Positions 62,063 to 64,000 of a stretch of DNA of 64,000 nucleotides are shown here, piece after piece (the first letter of the stretch is position 1; each line of letters begins with the position of its first letter). The notes beneath the pieces are model-generated. The model had not been told where the DNA came from and made no database searches. It worked only from the letters and a program-made list of their open reading frames with translations. This stretch comes from Stratiolaelaps scimitus. Taxonomy: Eukaryota > Arthropoda > Arachnida > Mesostigmata > Laelapidae. The stretch covers positions 3,400,501 to 3,464,500 of the forward strand of contig JABWDB010000013.1 in NCBI GenBank assembly GCA_019614645.1. The letters run 5' to 3'. Both the position numbers and the translations under genes were made by a program.

Positions 62063-62947
62063 CTATTTAATCGAAAGGGGAAAGGACACAAATAAGTAGA
62101 GAAATTTACGACACAACATCACATCGTGGTGCTGCAAAGATACAGACGACAAACTATTATAGCCTTTTTTTTATTCCTTGCTAGATCAATCCGTACGTGG
62201 TGGTCCAACACTGTCCGAGAAAAGTTCCCTGAGGCAGAGAGGGACTGACATAATAATGGCAGTCGAGACGAAAGGGAGGAAGAAGAAGCATGCAATGGAC
62301 TCTATATAGCTGACATCCTTCCGGAACTGGCAGAAGCCAATGTGGTTGGAAAGCCCTTCCGGAAGTACGGGGATTGGTCTGCAAGAGCGGAGCTACGCAG
62401 TGAAGCAACGAGACTGAGCCAACCTACGGACGCACTTCTTTTGCCCAAAGGACCGCCAACAGCGGGAACTGTGGCGCTGTCCTCGATAGAACATACGGTG
62501 TAGGAGGGCCCTCTCCTCAGTCATCGAATAGAAGATGTTCAGCATCTCGGACTGTTTTGCACATGATAAATTGGGGACGTATAGATAGAAAATGGAGCAA
62601 GAAACTTAATTTGAACACTGTCCGATAAAATATTGCAAATGTTTTCTCTAGTATATATATATGCATTATTTTTCTTGGCCAATCCACTGGCCATCTACAC
62701 AGGGAATATATTGCCCTAATATGCTGTTGCACATGCATTTTATATGCTATAGAAACTACCGTGTCCTCTAATACACCGTAGTAGTTCCTCGTAAATCGGA
62801 ACCATTCGCAAATGGTTGTCGTCCATCCAATCTACCTAGCTACCTAACTATATATATATCTACCTAGTCGACTCGGACAGATATAGCCTCTAGCTTTCTC
62901 TGACCGTGACCGACTGAAGTTCAGGATGCATCGTCTATTGTTATTAC
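62063..62947 (-). other. B56 intron between exons 1 and 2 seen
   Basis: An 885-base phase-0 intron with donor GTAATA and acceptor TAAATAG. No conserved open frame, RNA gene or transposon was recognised inside. It contains a short (TA)n run near 62852 and another near 62653. Confidence 0.85.
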
Positions 62948-63404
62948 CTTGGGCCAGAATTTGAGCAGCGACAAGATGACGGGCTTTGTAAGCGAGGGGT
63001 CCTTCTCGAGAAACTGTACAACGCAATACGCCAGCTGTGGATGATAAACTGACAGCGATTTGACCTTATGCAACGGCATAAGCACCTTTAGGAGGAAGAC
63101 CTTGTGCTCCTCTTTTAGCGGTAGCGCGAATCCGTTGATGATCGAGCCGAGAATCTCGAGCAATTCGGCAACTCCGTTGTGTCGCTCCGTCTCGTAGATG
63201 AACCGATAGAAGATATTGTTGATCTGTTTGCGTATGTAGCCGCGGAGAGACAGGAACTTGCCGTAGATACGGTGCAGTGTCGTCTTTAGAAAATCACGCT
63301 CGCGTGGGTCTTCGCTATCGAACAGCTCGAGCAGCTGTAGAACAAACCGGTGGTCAATGTACTTCTTTGCGATCGTCGGCTGGAAGTTTGCTGATTCAAG
63401 GAAC
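62948..63404 (-). CDS. PPP2R5: PP2A B56 (B') regulatory subunit, gamma/delta class: internal exon 1 of 3 seen
   Basis: B56 subunits are HEAT-like scaffolds that bind the PP2A A/C core and direct it to substrates carrying LxxIxE motifs. The exon starts after AG at 63405-63406 (one base finishing a split codon), then reads 152 codons from [15 protein letters not shown] to SLLKFWPK, and ends at a GTAATA donor. Recognisable family blocks are [68 protein letters not shown] and [16 protein letters not shown]. The His-Arg-Ile-Tyr cluster, the Arg of SLR, the Glu of LLEILG and the His of KEEHK, which family knowledge places in the LxxIxE pocket, are all present. The block [16 protein letters not shown] matches the gamma/delta class better than alpha/beta/epsilon. 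In human B56-gamma numbering from memory it starts near residue 144. Upstream exons are outside the window. Identification is very secure; the exact paralog is less so. Confidence 0.96.
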
Positions 63405-64000
63405 CTGTTGTGGCGAATGACACGGACACAGCGCGCGCGGGGCGGCGGCGGCGATCCAAGCGTTCAACGGGTGCAAGATTCGAAACAATGGTGTCATAGA
63501 GAATAAAACATACGTACACACACACACATACACACGCTAGTTAGTCGTTTATTAATTAAGTGAAATTGCAGGGTAAGGATAACCGGGGAGGGGTGTTCGT
63601 AATGTGAATGTTGCTATGTGAGTTAGCTAAAACATCTTTGCCACATTTCAAAATAGGCACCTACGCGCTGTTGGCAGATAGATGAGTAGGGGGCTTGACA
63701 AAAATCCTAGTCGCTAACTGTTTTGTTCCCGAGGCGGACGGTAATAAAAGATATCAACAACATCGATTAACTGTAGCCGTAGCTTGCAACAAGAGAAATC
63801 ATTGGCCTATTCTGATGCAGGTACCGGGCGGTAGGCGTGAATGTTGCCTGTATTTAGCACGATTGGGAGCGTATCCGCTCGATTAATCTGCCAGTCTTAA
63901 CGGGATCATAGTGAGAGCGTTCGCTGATTGGAGATTCAGCGCTCAGGTGAATTCCACGGCTGTGATTGATAGGGGCGGATCAGCGGTTTTTTTTTGTTTG
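63405..64000 (-). other. B56 intron, upstream part
   Basis: Bases directly 5' of the first visible exon on the minus strand. The conserved preceding block of the family (WPHLQLVYEFFLR) is not encoded here in any frame I read, so this is intron and the 5' exons lie beyond the window. It contains a short (CA)n run near 63516-63533. Confidence 0.7.

Overview
This is eukaryotic, animal-type DNA. It has no operons or dense gene packing, interrupted coding with GT-AG splice junctions, many AT-dinucleotide and trinucleotide microsatellites, a tRNA-derived SINE and several decayed LINE reverse-transcriptase copies. One gene can be named with confidence: a protein phosphatase 2A B56 (B') regulatory subunit of the gamma/delta class (Drosophila well-rounded type). 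Three of its exons lie on the minus strand between 60833 and 63404. The sequence style and the non-vertebrate divergence of the B56 protein suggest an arthropod, possibly a mite or tick, but nothing here fixes the species.

Layout. 1-18 kb is mostly non-coding. It holds a possible signal-peptide exon at 3235-3401, a tRNA-derived SINE at 4548-4702, GC-rich blocks (6.5-7.3, 10.1-11.5 and 15.3-17.4 kb) with no recognisable protein, and two decayed LINE fragments (11951-12106 on +; about 13600-15050 on -). At 18.94-19.4 kb there is a short AT-rich island that reads like bacterial coding DNA: a membrane-anchor ORF overlapping a second ORF that has a Shine-Dalgarno-like sequence and resembles the N-terminus of GatC. 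It may be a fragment of an endosymbiont genome. From 19.4 to 43 kb I recognise no intact gene. That stretch holds three strong inverted repeats (148 nt at 21567, 81 nt at 35160, 50 nt at 41062), a zinc-knuckle-like remnant at 28.3 kb, a 3 x 19 bp tandem repeat, and GC-rich blocks at 32-34 and 36.4-37.3 kb. At 43.5-45.9 kb lies the longest LINE remnant, with endonuclease and reverse-transcriptase motifs but many stops. From 47 to 61 kb the DNA is packed with TTA, GTT and TA microsatellites and probably belongs to the introns or 3' flank of the B56 gene.

Only the B56 exons form a functional unit that can be described. They splice in consistent phase and encode about 299 residues of the HEAT-like core, including the family's substrate-motif pocket. 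The 5' exons lie beyond base 64000. The 3' exon encoding the C-terminal tail was not found. Nearly all other long open frames in the window are of a length expected by chance in 64 kb and were left out.
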